DNA from: Corbicula japonica
Taxonomy: Eukaryota; Mollusca; Bivalvia; Venerida; Cyrenidae
DNA: 64,000 nucleotides
Direction of reading: 5' to 3'
NCBI GenBank assembly: GCA_038501625.1
Contig: JAZAYU010000184.1
Span: forward strand, 806,001-870,000
Both the position numbers and the translations under genes were made by a program. The number at the start of each line of letters is the position of its first letter. Position 1 is the stretch's first letter. This document shows positions 12,601-21,307 of the stretch, piece by piece. The notes below the pieces were generated by a model. It worked only from the letters and a program-made list of their open reading frames with translations, was not told the origin of the DNA and searched no databases.

Positions 12601-15600
12601 AAGAAAAAAAATCAGAAATGATTAATGAACTTTATTTAAAAAAAAAAGTATAATACAGTTATTTTGAATTAACTTTAACATTTCGTTGTTTGTTTTAGGA
12701 TGCGCTGTAATTGTTGCGCTGGAAAGAATGAAATCCCAGAAAAAGACACAGTCGTTATTGACATGCTGAATGCTCTTTCGACAAGAATCAAAGTCTTTGA
12801 GGAAACGTTTCCAAAAGAAGGAAAGAAGAAGAAAAGCCTGTTAACTGAAGACAGAACGTCAGACAAAAATAATGCGGAAGGTAAAAGTATGGTTACATGT
12901 TAATATAAAGATACATTGCTAATAGTAAGTACTCTTAAAATTCGTCGATAGGAAGTTTATTTTTGTGTTGAACTTCTGTTTATTAAAGTAATCAAATGTT
13001 AGACTCCAATAACTCTTTGAGTAAAATACGGTTCATGGTCTTGCATTTAATGAATTGCAAACAGTAAATAATTAAAACTTTGTGTATGTAGAGCTTTGTT
13101 TGAACATCTATACACTTGAGTATTTAAATGTATGAGTCCGAATCGTTTTAAAATTTTAGCTTCAAATTTTGAATAAAAGCAATTCATGACAATTTTATCA
13201 GTGTAGTGTATTTCGATGTTGGAAGTTGGATTTCATCAAGTGATCTAAGATTTAAGAATTCAATAGCATGGTCCTGCAAGTGATACAACCATTTCCAAAT
13301 ATAAAAAAATGGTCAAATCTGAAACAGATATGTCCACCCTAAATTTACTAATGGTCAGTGAAGGTTGAAATGAATATCTGAAACACAGCGAGCAATACCG
13401 CCGAAAGCCTTTCATGCGCTTTTTCATAAACATCAACATTGAATTTAGCGCAACTGGACCTTACCTCAGACGTGAAGGCGCTTTGATTTAATTGACTCTG
13501 ATTAAAAACAATGTCATGTGAAAATGTATTTTCGGGAATGTTACAAAAGACGTGATGAAATTGAGCAAATACATCGCTTTGCATACAGGTCAGGTTAATG
13601 GGCAAGCTCAGATATAAAAAGTTTAGTGTTATTTTTTTAAAACAAGATATTTCTCATGTTTGCATTATGCATGTATTGTTAACACTCAGTGCTGAAAGTT
13701 TTGCAAGACAAATTTCTAAAACTTACTCAATTTGTGAGAGTCGTACTAAAAGAAAAAACATTAATAGTTATTTTATGAATATTTTTTGAGAAATCGAACC
13801 AGACACGCGCTCTCAGACGACTGTTAGTAAGTTAGATGTCGGTATTTGTAAAGACAACAAACTTGATGAAAAAGAAGAAGAATTCTGGAAATGGCTTATA
13901 GACGAATATCTGAAACCTTTGGAGAAAATAAATGAGGATGCAGGCATAGATAGTCAAGCGAAAGATCAACACAAGAAACGTGACATTCAAAAGCTTAGAA
14001 AATATAGGTAATGAGTAGAAAAAATGCAACGTTTGTCAGTGTTAATTAAAAATGTAATAATATGTCTGCGAAAAGACACTTGCTTTCTTTCAGTATCAAC
14101 TTCTCGTTTATTCTTTGACGCTCTACGAAACCGTGGACCGAATCTCTCAAGTAAGCATGGTGATAGATCTATATAAAAGGTCATTACGTCTCACCTTTGT
14201 ACAAGTACATGTAAGCCGTATGAAATATCAAGATCGTTTTTTTTATTTTTATTTTATTCTTATCCAAACGACAAGTTCATATAGCGCGTATGTCATAATT
14301 TAACATTTTGCCAGTTTTCCGTCGTCCGTTTACAATCAACTTGTCTATTATATAACTTTTTCTCCAGACTTAAAACTACAAAATAGTCAATTTCTCCGAT
14401 TCCACTCCGTTCCAAGCGACCCCTGATAAAGACTGGTGATAAAGGATTAACATTATTGTACAAAAGTCAAACGAGGTTTAAGACCGTATATTAATAAGGA
14501 TATTACATATAGAAAATGAAGTTCCTATATAATACATAGTGTTTTAGATCTCATTTGAATGCGAGAAAGTGGTTTGAAGAAATAAACTTGAATAGTTGTG
14601 CGTCTATATTTTACATATGACGTCTTTGGCCTGCAGCCGAATATATGTATTCTTTATTTCAAATCAAGTCTGAAGCTACAGAACCGGACAAAATCATTGG
14701 ATAGCTTCTAACAGTATCAGATATTAAGCTTTTTATAAGATCGATCGACACCAATCCGGCCATAATATTCTCTTGCAGCTTCGTAAAAAGTCTCCCCGTA
14801 CATATAGTCAGTAAATTAACCCGTTACCGATGTCATGCAGTGATTGTCATGTATATCAAGGCTATCCGATCAACCTTTTTTGGGGTTGTCCTGGTTAGCT
14901 CAATTGGTTGCGTCGCAGGAATTGCAGGGCTATGCGCTGTCGCCGTGACGGTGCGGGATCGCTCCCAGCTAGAGCCACTATCATTTTCTATCGACCAAAC
15001 TGTTTATTCTGATTCGTTTCAAATCAATAGGCACTAGCCTTGGACTTGCACATACAAATTTTAATTAGAGATGCAAAACACGCAATTTAAAAAGCTAACG
15101 ACATTGCTAGGTAAAGTATGTAGTACTCAGGTTTACTGCGCTGAGTAAATTGGCAGAACTCCCTGTAAGGCTGGGCTGTTTTCCTGTACTGTTATCCTTA
15201 TGTACCTTTTACACTTTCTATGTGTTTTTAAACGTCAGCTAAGCGTGGGGAATCAAACGTTTGCGCATTTTATGCATTGATAGAAATGGAACCATTCTTT
15301 ACTTTACAAGTTTTAAACCTTCTTGCAGAAAATAATTTTTGTCATTAGCGTTCCATTTTGTGGACATGTATTGCAAATTTTAATTTATAGATTTTTAAGG
15401 TCCTTTATGCTTTATTTTTTAACAAATTGGTTAATACGTTAAAGACTTTGTTTTTCCAGGAATTCAATTTGTCTGGCGTTTTTACTGAGTAATGCGTTGT
15501 TCGTAACAATTATCTTCTTCCTACAAATTGCAAACTACGAAACAGAAGGCAAAATATCAGTTCAGCTTCCCTGCCCCGGGGAAAGGCAAATAACGGTTGA

Positions 15601-18600
15601 ACCTATCGGCATGGCGTTTACAATAGTATTCGGCATTCTGCTGGTAAATATAATGATTGCCATTTTCCTGACAGAATAACGCATATTGATTTATATAAAT
15701 GATATTTTTTACGTGGAATGCGTCTTTTATTAGTTTTCGTTATCTTTGTTGTAACATGGGTGAAAAAAAACGCTTTAGCAATACGTTTATCATATTACAG
15801 GTTATTCAGTTTGTTTGCGTGAAATGTATGTTGTTACGTAAGTGTAAAACGCTTTTGCAAAACGTATGTCATACGACACTTATCTTACTGGTGATTCAGT
15901 TTATGTGTATGTTGTTAACCCGATGGAAAACGCTTTTGCAATACGTATATCATATGACACGTATCTTACAGGTGATTCAGTTTTTGTGTATGTTGTTACA
16001 TCGGTGGAAAACGCTTTTACAAATTTACTCGTCAACCGATTCATCAATTGAAAACATGGAAGAACTTCTAATGGAAAGCTGCAAGGAGTATTATGTAAGA
16101 AAGCTTATTGTACATCTTTTCGGACAGCTTTGTCGTTCTGAGAACCTGGTGGGACAAGGTAGATGTTCCTTGTTTAAACCATACATGAACAATGTGATTT
16201 TTAGCTGATTTTCCAATGTGGTAGACCTTATTGTTCTCATTTGGGGCGCGCCACAGGAAAAGATACCTTCGGTCATTTTTAGTGTTATTGTAGTTTTTAC
16301 TAAATTTAAAAAGAACTTACAACTATAAACCAATTTCTTATAACTAAAATGTAATTTGCTAAACATTTTGACAATAAAATGGAATTTTAACCGCGTAATG
16401 CATAATAAATCATGTCATCTGCTCAAATTTATGACGTCATTTCAAAAGATTCACGTCAACTGTTCGAAGGTACCTTTTCCCGTGACGCGCCCCATTTATG
16501 GAAAATATTTCGTCAAATTCTCTTGCAATGCCAGTTGCTATTTTAATTCGAATGTTAACATCATGCTATTTTATAAAACCCTCGGTTATCTGCAAAGAGG
16601 GGTATTGGTATACATCTTTCTACATAACATATTAAGAAAGTTATTGCATTCACCATTTTAATTGGCACAGAGTATTTTAATAATACAAATGACCTATTTT
16701 ATTTCAGGAAGCGAAATCCAAAATTTTTTCGGAGGAATCAGAATTGCGATCGGTCGAAAATAGAATTCATGACGCTCTTAAGTAGGTGTTAAAATTGTAT
16801 CGGTGCCGTGTTTCAATAGTCCATGAATGTTGTAGTCCCTCAACCACCTTATTTATATTCTTGAAAGGGTGAGAGGTTGAGGTTATACTGTAAAAAGCAG
16901 TACGTATATATTCAGATCCATTATCAAAATTATAGTTTATTAACATAAAGTTCGGCAAGTTGACTGGTTTTCGTTTTAGAAAAGATATGCATTGACCCGG
17001 TAGTCATTAGCGGCTTGTAATGAACTGCTGTAACTAAATGAAACTGATAACAAATTCAAGTTGGTTCTTCAATTTTTTTTTCAAATAGAATTTATAAGTT
17101 TTAGTTCGACAAAGTCTTATAATCACAAAGCAAAGGTTATCATTCTGCAATATTATGCATATCGTTTATCCCTCTGATGTTTTCTCATTTATAAAAAAGT
17201 GAAATTTGCATATCAGGAATCGCCACACTTACAAAACACAGCCTCCCCACGCTGCGAAAAAGAAGTGAGGAAAAGAGGGCATGTTTGTTATAAGTATGTC
17301 AATTCATATAAGACCCCACAAACAGTAAACGAAAATAAGAGCCATTGGGGTTACCGCCTTGGAACGGTCAGTGGCTAAAAAAAATCCACTGGGGGTTTAA
17401 ACCAGGTTATAAGGCTTTGTTTCGTTTTCTTACATGACTTTTATTTGATTATGCCTGTTAGGGCAAGTGTGAGTTGTCGCACCCTAAAACTGGTCAAAAT
17501 CCCCATTGGTAAATTGTTTTGCTACTGACCGTTTCAAGGCGGTAACATCCCAGCTTCTCTTTCTCGTTACTTGTCTGTGGTATCTTGTTTAAATTAATCA
17601 TTTTATTACCCATTCTCTTTTTTTCGCCCCATTTGCTGGCTGTTTAGGGAGGTTGCGTCTTCTGGATGTGGCCATCCAATGTATATTTCACTCAGGTCTT
17701 TTTAACTTAAAGCCTTTTTGAGACTGCCTACATTGCAACAAAATTTTATACGTTACAATCCTCTACCTTTGCATTGTTTTAGATACATGAAAGATAAAGT
17801 AGACAAAGAGTTAGAGGACCGAGAAGAAGATAAAAAGTATTGTTCAAGATGTCAATGTATGTGTAAAAAAGAACAAGACAATGAGCCAAGTGAGTCCTCT
17901 GAGGAGGATGAAGAGAATGAAGAAGATAAAATGACAGTTTTAACCCGAGCAATCAGAAAGATGTCTAAAAAACGCCTTGGAAAAATGTGAGATTGGTAAT
18001 TTTTGTTAGAGTTTTCATTATGCCAATAATCGACTTTGCACTTTCTTTTTCTTATTAAAAAAACTAACTAAGGTTTAGGTTTATTTGTTTATTTTCATCA
18101 AACGATTTCTGAAGAAAGTGTTTTATAATGTTGAACGCGACTAATGTTTTACTAATGATGGTTAATGTTCTAGGGTTCAACAACAAAACAATCTTTCCGT
18201 GCTGGTTAAACTCTGTGTGCAGGAACTCTCAGCTGCATGCACAGCATCGTTTGTGATGGCTCAAAATTGTACTGTTTATTGGTGAAAATATTGAGTTTCG
18301 TTCAACCCGGGTCTATGCTGCGTGGTTAATAATATTTCTATTACTGCTCATGAACAGGCTCAATCAAACCGAGTCGGTAATATTTTCATGTTTGTCTTGG
18401 ACGGCGGATTCGAAATTCGAGCATTAAATAAGAAACAAGGTAATGCGTTACAATAGCACGTGTCTTTAATTTGTTTGCTCTAATCTGTTTTATACCTTGC
18501 TGAATATAATTCGTGGCTTTATAAATGTGTGCGTCATATAGAGTCATAGTCGTGTGATTGTAGTAAGCTTGATTAAACGTCTGGTCACAGCCCCTCGTCG

Positions 18601-20323
18601 CCAGCAATACCTTATGTTTAAGTCAAACATGTTTAATTCTAATGCACAGTTTATTTAAGTATTCGTTTAAACAAGGTCATAAATTTAGAAAGGTAACTGT
18701 TTTTTTTGCATAAAATATATCTGTTTTCACGATAGTTAGCGGTGAAGAGAAAAAAAACCGTTTTCCTCAAGGAAAGAAGGGGGTTCTTTTTCTGCCATAG
18801 GTGGCGTCAAGTCATGAATTAATTGAAGTCATTTGTTTTAGCCAATGGCGTCATTATTTGTTTTTTTCACACAAGATTTAAGCATATTTTCCATAAGCAT
18901 TAAACATAAGAGATCTTATACCAATACACAAATATGAATTATTAGCAAGGAAAGGTCTGCAAGTAAAATACTTATACATGATACTTTAATTTAAATTAAA
19001 AAACATTTGTCACTTAGGGTGAATTGTCTTGAAAAGTAAGAGACTACATTTTCGGCGATAACTTCGCAGAGCCTTGTTCTCGCAAACAGTTCACCGTCGG
19101 TGACGATTCCATCTCCAACCTACATTCATAAAAAGTACTGATTCCAAAAATACTCTAATACATGTACTTTCTAGTTTGTGTATTGTTCTTATTACACAAT
19201 TTTCATTATAACCACCACATTTTCAATGAAATGTCCGTAAATTTTCCAAATATGCTTCATTTGTAATAAAATTATGTTATGTAACCAATATATTTGTATT
19301 TTTTTGTTTCTCGGTTTATCGTATAGGCTAAATAAGATAGACTCACAAAAACCAAATAACGAGAACTCTGAATCTAACCTCAAATATGGTCCTTCAACAA
19401 GCACATATGATTCGACACAGACTTCTCCAGCCGAAAGAAAACCTGCTAAAAGCGTTTCAAGAACTCAAAAGCAGGCATGGTAATATATTTTGATAGGTCT
19501 ATAATGAATACGATGTAAACTAATTATACTCTTTTTCTGTTTTTTTTTGGTTAATATACCATTTTCACTTTATGCACGATATATTAATGATTTCGTTTCG
19601 TTATTGTTCCTGATATTTTTCAATTAGTTATAAAATCATGCCATGTAAATGACATATTTTTATTGGTTTGACATTGTTTTTCGAATTACCCTATTGGCTT
19701 GTGGAATCAATGATATAATCGAATGAGTCACAAAAATAAATAATGAGAACTCCACAAACTCATACGAAAATGGTCCTTCAACGAGTACATATAAACTAAC
19801 ACAAAATCGAGATAACAATAAAACTGCTGAAGGCGATTCAAGAAATCCAAAGCAGGCATGGTAAGATACTCCGATACATCTATAATGAATACGATGTAAA
19901 CGTCTTAATATTATGTTTCTGTTTGGATTGTTGGAGTATACCTTTTTGATTCTATGTAATACTATGATATTTTCTTTCTGAGGGTAGGTTTTTCTGAAAA
20001 TCCTGTTGTCCGTTCTGTCCCGTTGAAGATGTGTTCGGACTCCTCCAAGTTGTAAATCAGTACCTAGTATATATAATTATGTTAAATAATATTTGATTTT
20101 TTTGTTTTTACGGTGGGTTTGCAGGCCTGAAACGGATGAAGGAAATGTCTCAGAAAACCCAAATAATGGGGACATGGATACTTCGTATAGATATGGTCCT
20201 TCAACAGGAACAAATGGTTCTAAAGAGGACCCTGATGTTGATAGAAATTCTTCTGAAGGTGATTCCAGAAAACAAAGGCATGCACAACGAGAAGACTCCA
20301 ATTTGCCATACGTAGACAGTTAG
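553..20323 (+). CDS. Chitin synthase, 3' part of gene (19 exons)
   Basis: Chitin synthase (GT2 family) polymerises UDP-GlcNAc into chitin and exports it across the plasma membrane; in molluscs it serves shell and cuticle matrix. Exons seen: 553-611, 1241-1328, 3990-4143, 5023-5290, 5670-5870, 6719-6811, 7710-7877, 8250-8386, 9485-9649, 9995-10127, 11936-11987, 12699-12880, 13791-14007, 15460-15643, 15972-16094, 16708-16781, 17783-17986, 19327-19479, 20125-20323. All borders are AG/GT and phases join to one frame ending at TAG (20321-20323), giving about 950 residues. Family signatures occur in the expected order: DGDVDF, GEDRWL, KQRRRW, SWGTRE. The N-terminal membrane block, and any myosin head as in some mollusc enzymes, would lie before position 553. 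Splice choices are read by eye; the identity is firm. Confidence 0.95.
1241..1328 (+). CDS. Chitin synthase exon b
   Basis: Acceptor aatattgcag, donor gtttgt. Reads AHIFFDDAFQTDSPGEYVTT, matching the conserved HIFFDDAF segment at the start of the GT2 catalytic region. Confidence 0.9.
2055..2220 (+). mobile_element. tRNA-derived SINE-like sequence
   Basis: Contains atggttaaggtctccgacc (box-A-like) and gtgagttcgatgccta (box-B-like) at the usual spacing. Similar sequences are common in bivalve SINEs as I remember them. It has no acceptor stem, so not a tRNA gene. Confidence 0.45.
2398..2470 (-). mobile_element. tRNA-like (SINE) fragment
   Basis: On the minus strand it reads gcagagtggtttatg ... 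attcctaatcc ... agattcgattcccagg, that is box A, an anticodon-arm-like stretch and box B. The acceptor stem does not pair well, so I treat it as a SINE head rather than a working tRNA. Confidence 0.35.
2731..2871 (+). pseudogene. 3' end of a non-LTR retrotransposon RT
   Basis: 47 codons ending in TAG. The reading YYKFSFFPRTVYHWNNL, then FNAAISSIEH, fits the C-terminal SFFPRTIxxWNxLP...F signature of LINE polyproteins. A likely 3' untranslated tail with gacagacagacag repeats follows to about 3065. Confidence 0.6.
3001..3063 (+). repeat. GACAGACA/GACGGACG microsatellite
   Basis: Tetranucleotide run gacagacagacagacggac continuing as gacggacg to 3063; probably the tail of the LINE fragment. Short CAG and CAA runs follow at about 3244-3298. 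Confidence 0.8.
3990..4143 (+). CDS. Chitin synthase exon c
   Basis: Acceptor accttgcag, donor gttcgg. Encodes TTPYGRRLEYEL...LVVHLKDKTKIRNKKRWSQ, the family's TPYGGRL..HLKDK..I..KKRWSQ block preceding the DxD region. Confidence 0.93.
4315..4415 (-). mobile_element. tRNA-like SINE fragment
   Basis: Contains actgggaatcaaacccga, the complement of a box B. A second similar unit is at 4542-4612 and the linker (gagactttctacgg) recurs near 23967, which points to one dispersed family. Confidence 0.35.
4542..4612 (-). mobile_element. tRNA-like SINE fragment
   Basis: Minus strand reads gatagcgtagttggataaca ... cgtgttcgaatcccag: clear box A and box B. It lies in the chitin synthase intron 4144-5022. 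Confidence 0.45.
5023..5290 (+). CDS. Chitin synthase exon d (DGDVDF, UDP-sugar binding)
   Basis: Starts VMYMYYLLSY and ends with VGAACGRIHPKGDG. It carries ILALDGDVDFQP, the acidic motif that binds the metal and UDP-GlcNAc. Between these lies an unusual lysine-rich stretch (KKSKKTKKKTKTK) and a small internal duplication (KNTFIF / KNTFIL), which looks like replication slippage and lengthens the loop relative to what I know of the family. Confidence 0.95.
5670..5870 (+). CDS. Chitin synthase exon e
   Basis: Acceptor cctacgcag, donor gtattt. Encodes GPMVWYQKFEYAISHWL, then HVTGCVLCSPGCFSLFRGSA, both strongly conserved in animal chitin synthases. Confidence 0.95.
5903..6040. mobile_element. 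Foldback/hairpin element
   Basis: Two arms of about 68 bases, near-perfect inverted copies with almost no loop, centred at about 5971 (atggtgaccagtcaccat). Arms run from gaaggttataaa to tttataaccttc and have only a few mismatches. It lies in the intron 5871-6718 and would form a long RNA hairpin. Confidence 0.85.
6719..6811 (+). CDS. Chitin synthase exon f (EDR motif)
   Basis: Acceptor ctgtgtcag, donor gtataa. Encodes GEDRWLCTLLLKQGMKIEYC, containing the catalytic EDR signature, then AASDAHTFAPQ. Confidence 0.95.
7710..7877 (+). CDS. Chitin synthase exon g (QRRRW motif)
   Basis: Acceptor attttacag, donor gtatga. Encodes GFTEFYKQRRRWTPSTMLN, the QRRRW signature of processive GT2 enzymes, followed by the first hydrophobic segment of the C-terminal membrane block (FYILLQLLWFVSSVL). 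Confidence 0.95.
8250..8386 (+). CDS. Chitin synthase exon h (membrane segments)
   Basis: Acceptor tatattttag, donor gtacat. Two hydrophobic spans (AALLLMISGAINLAY; INLGVIVVFVIVCFF) form part of the pore-forming membrane domain; ends TSEKIQ in phase 0. Confidence 0.93.
8770..9324. mobile_element. MITE copy 1 (ACTCAA..AAAGTTCTAA ends)
   Basis: About 555 bases with inverted ends (ccaaagttctaa / ttagaactttt). A second, mostly collinear copy is at 10879-11431. No coding capacity. It lies in the intron 8387-9484. Confidence 0.7.
9485..9649 (+). CDS. Chitin synthase exon i (membrane segments)
   Basis: Acceptor catttttttag, donor gtgaat. Reads LNVAVAFSILYALVMMLVIV, GLIRQSQEQG, then VFTLFVAGIFVIAAICHPS: two more membrane spans around a short polar loop, as in the family. 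Confidence 0.93.
9890..9975. repeat. AT-rich simple sequence before exon j
   Basis: Almost pure A/T (attataat, attatta units), ending about 20 bases before exon 9995. Low complexity only. Confidence 0.7.
9995..10127 (+). CDS. Chitin synthase exon j (SWGTRE motif)
   Basis: Acceptor cttttcag. Encodes GPLFFVAIPSMSMLMMFYSI and then INMDVVSWGTRE. SWGTRE is diagnostic for animal chitin synthases and is required for chitin translocation in the insect enzymes. Confidence 0.95.
10879..11431. mobile_element. MITE copy 2 (same family as 8770)
   Basis: Collinear with 8770-9324 over its whole length (shared tatgtttacaatgtatgcta, taatgtctttttaatct) with scattered substitutions; ends caaccaaagttctaa and ttagaactttg. 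In the intron 10128-11935. Confidence 0.7.
11936..11987 (+). CDS. Chitin synthase exon k (small)
   Basis: 52-nt exon with acceptor tatcttatag and consensus donor gtaagt. Phase 1 to 2; encodes EQGEKNVKAKYGLLGRIR. It is needed to bring exon j into the open frame of exon l: a direct j-l join hits a stop. Confidence 0.8.
12699..12880 (+). CDS. Chitin synthase exon l (cytoplasmic, charged)
   Basis: Acceptor tttgttttag, donor gtaaaa. Begins MRCNCCAGKNEIPEKD, comparable to the cysteine-containing segment after the SWGTRE region in animal enzymes, then a lysine/glutamate-rich stretch. Confidence 0.85.
12881..13790. other. Chitin synthase intron, nothing recognised
   Basis: AT-rich. A frame of 85 codons on the minus strand (13348-13605) and a slightly GC-richer stretch at 13380-13600 resemble no family I know. 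Confidence 0.4.
13791..14007 (+). CDS. Chitin synthase exon m
   Basis: Acceptor ttttttgag, donor gtaatg. Encodes the conserved DEKEEEFWKWLIDEYLKPL and a basic stretch ending KLRKYR; the family has EExxFWKxLIxKYLxPL here. Confidence 0.9.
14880..14988 (+). mobile_element. tRNA-derived SINE-like sequence
   Basis: Reads ctggttagctcaattggttg (box A) and ggtgcgggatcgctcccag (box-B region), GC-richer than its surroundings. In the intron 14008-15459. Confidence 0.5.
15460..15643 (+). CDS. Chitin synthase exon n (membrane segments)
   Basis: Acceptor gtttttccag. Reads RNSICLAFLLSNALFVTIIF and later VEPIGMAFTIVFGILL, matching the family's LRNKxCLAF...LEPIGLVF membrane region. I end it at 15643 before gtaaat because the next exon restores the family's VIQF..ML.HR motif; read through, the frame stops at 15677-15679, giving a possible shorter isoform. 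Confidence 0.85.
15763..16021 (+). repeat. Tandem repeat of splice acceptor plus exon start
   Basis: A partial unit (15763-15800), then units starting at 15801, 15891 and 15972, each beginning gttattcag/gtgattcag and containing acgctttt. Units are 81-90 bases and keep frame. The joints at 15800 and 15971 read ttacag; the one at 15890 reads ttactg and cannot be an acceptor. Confidence 0.85.
15972..16094 (+). CDS. Chitin synthase exon o (start triplicated upstream)
   Basis: Acceptor tatcttacag, donor gtaaga. Begins VIQFLCMLLHRWKTLLQ, matching the family's VIQFVAMLFHRFGTL, then a polar segment. Two further in-frame copies of its first 81-90 bases lie just upstream; the first has its own acceptor (exon start 15801), so a longer exon 15801-16094 is an alternative reading. 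Confidence 0.8.
16239..16500. mobile_element. MITE with GGGGCGCG ends
   Basis: Inverted ends: atttggggcgcgccac (left) and gtgacgcgccccattt (right), extending inwards through gataccttcgg / cgaaggtacctt. A relative lies at about 60385-60640. In the intron 16095-16707. Confidence 0.75.
16708..16781 (+). CDS. Chitin synthase exon p
   Basis: Acceptor tttatttcag, donor gtaggt. Encodes EAKSKIFSEESELRSVENRI, helical and charged; phase 0 to 2, joining exon o to q in frame. Confidence 0.75.
17201..17692. mobile_element. Head-to-head pair of dispersed repeat 'R1'
   Basis: 17201-17412 is a minus-oriented copy (catatcaggaatcgcc ... taccgccttggaacg) and 17450-17692 a plus-oriented copy (gggcaagtgtgag ... 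ttcaaggcggtaac). Same family as copies at 23008, 33222, 35567 and 60184. Together they form an imperfect palindrome of about 490 bases in the intron 16782-17782. Confidence 0.75.
17783..17986 (+). CDS. Chitin synthase exon q (acidic/basic tail)
   Basis: Acceptor attgttttag, donor gtgaga. Lysine/glutamate-rich with CSRCQCMCKK and an acidic run before MTVLTRAIRKMSKKRLGKM. If the donor is not used the protein would end at TGA 17987-17989, a possible shorter isoform. Confidence 0.75.
17987..19326. other. Chitin synthase intron, no repeat recognised
   Basis: AT-rich without a convincing exon. A GC-richer patch at about 19053-19122 contains a short minus-strand frame (EMESSPTVNCLREQGSA) that I cannot assign. 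Confidence 0.4.
19327..19479 (+). CDS. Chitin synthase exon r (tail exon, copy 1)
   Basis: Acceptor tatcgtatag, donor ggtaat. 153 nt, phase 2 at both ends, so it can be duplicated or skipped without a frameshift. Hydrophilic; contains YGPSTSTYDST, shared with the exon-like copies at about 19710-19860 and 20125. Confidence 0.7.
19705..19860 (+). pseudogene. Decayed tandem copy of chitin synthase tail exon
   Basis: Aligns to exon 19327-19479 about 380 bases further on, including the intron after the donor. The reading NGPSTSTYKLT...GDSRNPKQAW is recognisable and the donor (ggtaag) survives. One base is missing near 19738 relative to copy 1, giving a stop, and no good acceptor lines up, so it is probably skipped. 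Confidence 0.65.
20125..20323 (+). CDS. Chitin synthase terminal exon s (tail copy 3)
   Basis: Acceptor gggtttgcag in phase 2. Reads PETDEGNVSENPNNGDMD, then YRYGPSTGTNGS..EGDSRKQRH, ending LPYVDS and a TAG stop. The shared core with exon r shows origin by tandem duplication. No canonical AATAAA is obvious just after the stop. Confidence 0.75.
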
Positions 20324-21307
20324 AAAAACAAATAATTTATATGAAGTTTAATCAAGGTATGGGGTTAAACCAATACCCCTCAGGGTTATAAGAAGACGGT
20401 TGGGTTTTCGTAAACACACATCTTTGTTTTCATTAATTTTTAACAACGGCAAATTTAAGGAAATCTTTCTCCATTCTGGACTGCTGAAAAGTTCTTTTTT
20501 TATAGTTAAAGTTCGGAAGTTTCCTCACAATGCTATATCGTTATGTGAATTTTTGTTCTACCCTTATCGTGTTTATTTTTTGTGTCATCGTTTCAGAAGC
20601 TATGTATCGATTTTTAAATTAATAGTTTCACTATCAATAATGTTTTGTAACGATGGTAACGGACAAAATGATTTATTTAAAAGTCGTTTAATCTGAAAAA
20701 AGTCCATTTTTCGAAATACTCGAGGACCTGTAAGTTTTACATTTTATTTGAGTCGTTTTCATCATTTAAATTCTTAAATGTTGGTTATGAGACACTGTTT
20801 AATTTTGCATTCTGACTTTTATAAATACGTGCAGTTAAAAAGGGTTTTAAAATGCTTCCTTATATGACAACTTTGAATTATGCAACGAAAGTAACAACAA
20901 AAGATATCAAAAATGTCAATAGAAAAGATTGGGTGAACTAAATCGAAAAGGCATTTTTATTTTCTAAAGTATTATTAGCGATTTTTGCTTGCGTTTTTGG
21001 AATGTCTTAAGTTAGTAGTTATTTATTGCTTTCATTACACTTGTAAATATTTTCGATTGTAATTGTTTACTGTATATAACTATATTATGACAAAGGTCAT
21101 AGGTCAATAATTACTTTGTTTCTATATTGTCGCTCAAGGATACTAATATCAATTTACCAACATTTTCTAAAAAAAAACAAATTCCTCAATCGATACTATC
21201 TTTATAACGGAACAAGATATAACTGATGTTTGAAGCAAAACTAATCGACATTCAATACATTAGAACCAAAATCATTGTCCAGATAAATTTCTAATAATGT
21301 AATTATA
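20324..21307. other. Intergenic, 3' flank of chitin synthase
   Basis: AT-rich with poly-T/A runs. The 98-codon frame at 20400-20696 has random-like composition and no recognisable domain. Confidence 0.4.

Noticed and set aside
13348..13605. 85-codon minus-strand frame in a chitin synthase intron
   Set aside because: No recognisable motif; open length is within what chance gives here.
15699..16208. 169-codon plus-strand frame as its own gene
   Set aside because: It is the triplicated chitin synthase exon start plus intron sequence; only 15972-16094 (or 15801-16094) is needed for the gene.
20400..20696. 98-codon frame after chitin synthase
   Set aside because: AT-driven composition (Phe/Ser/Leu-rich), no domain, no splice or start context.
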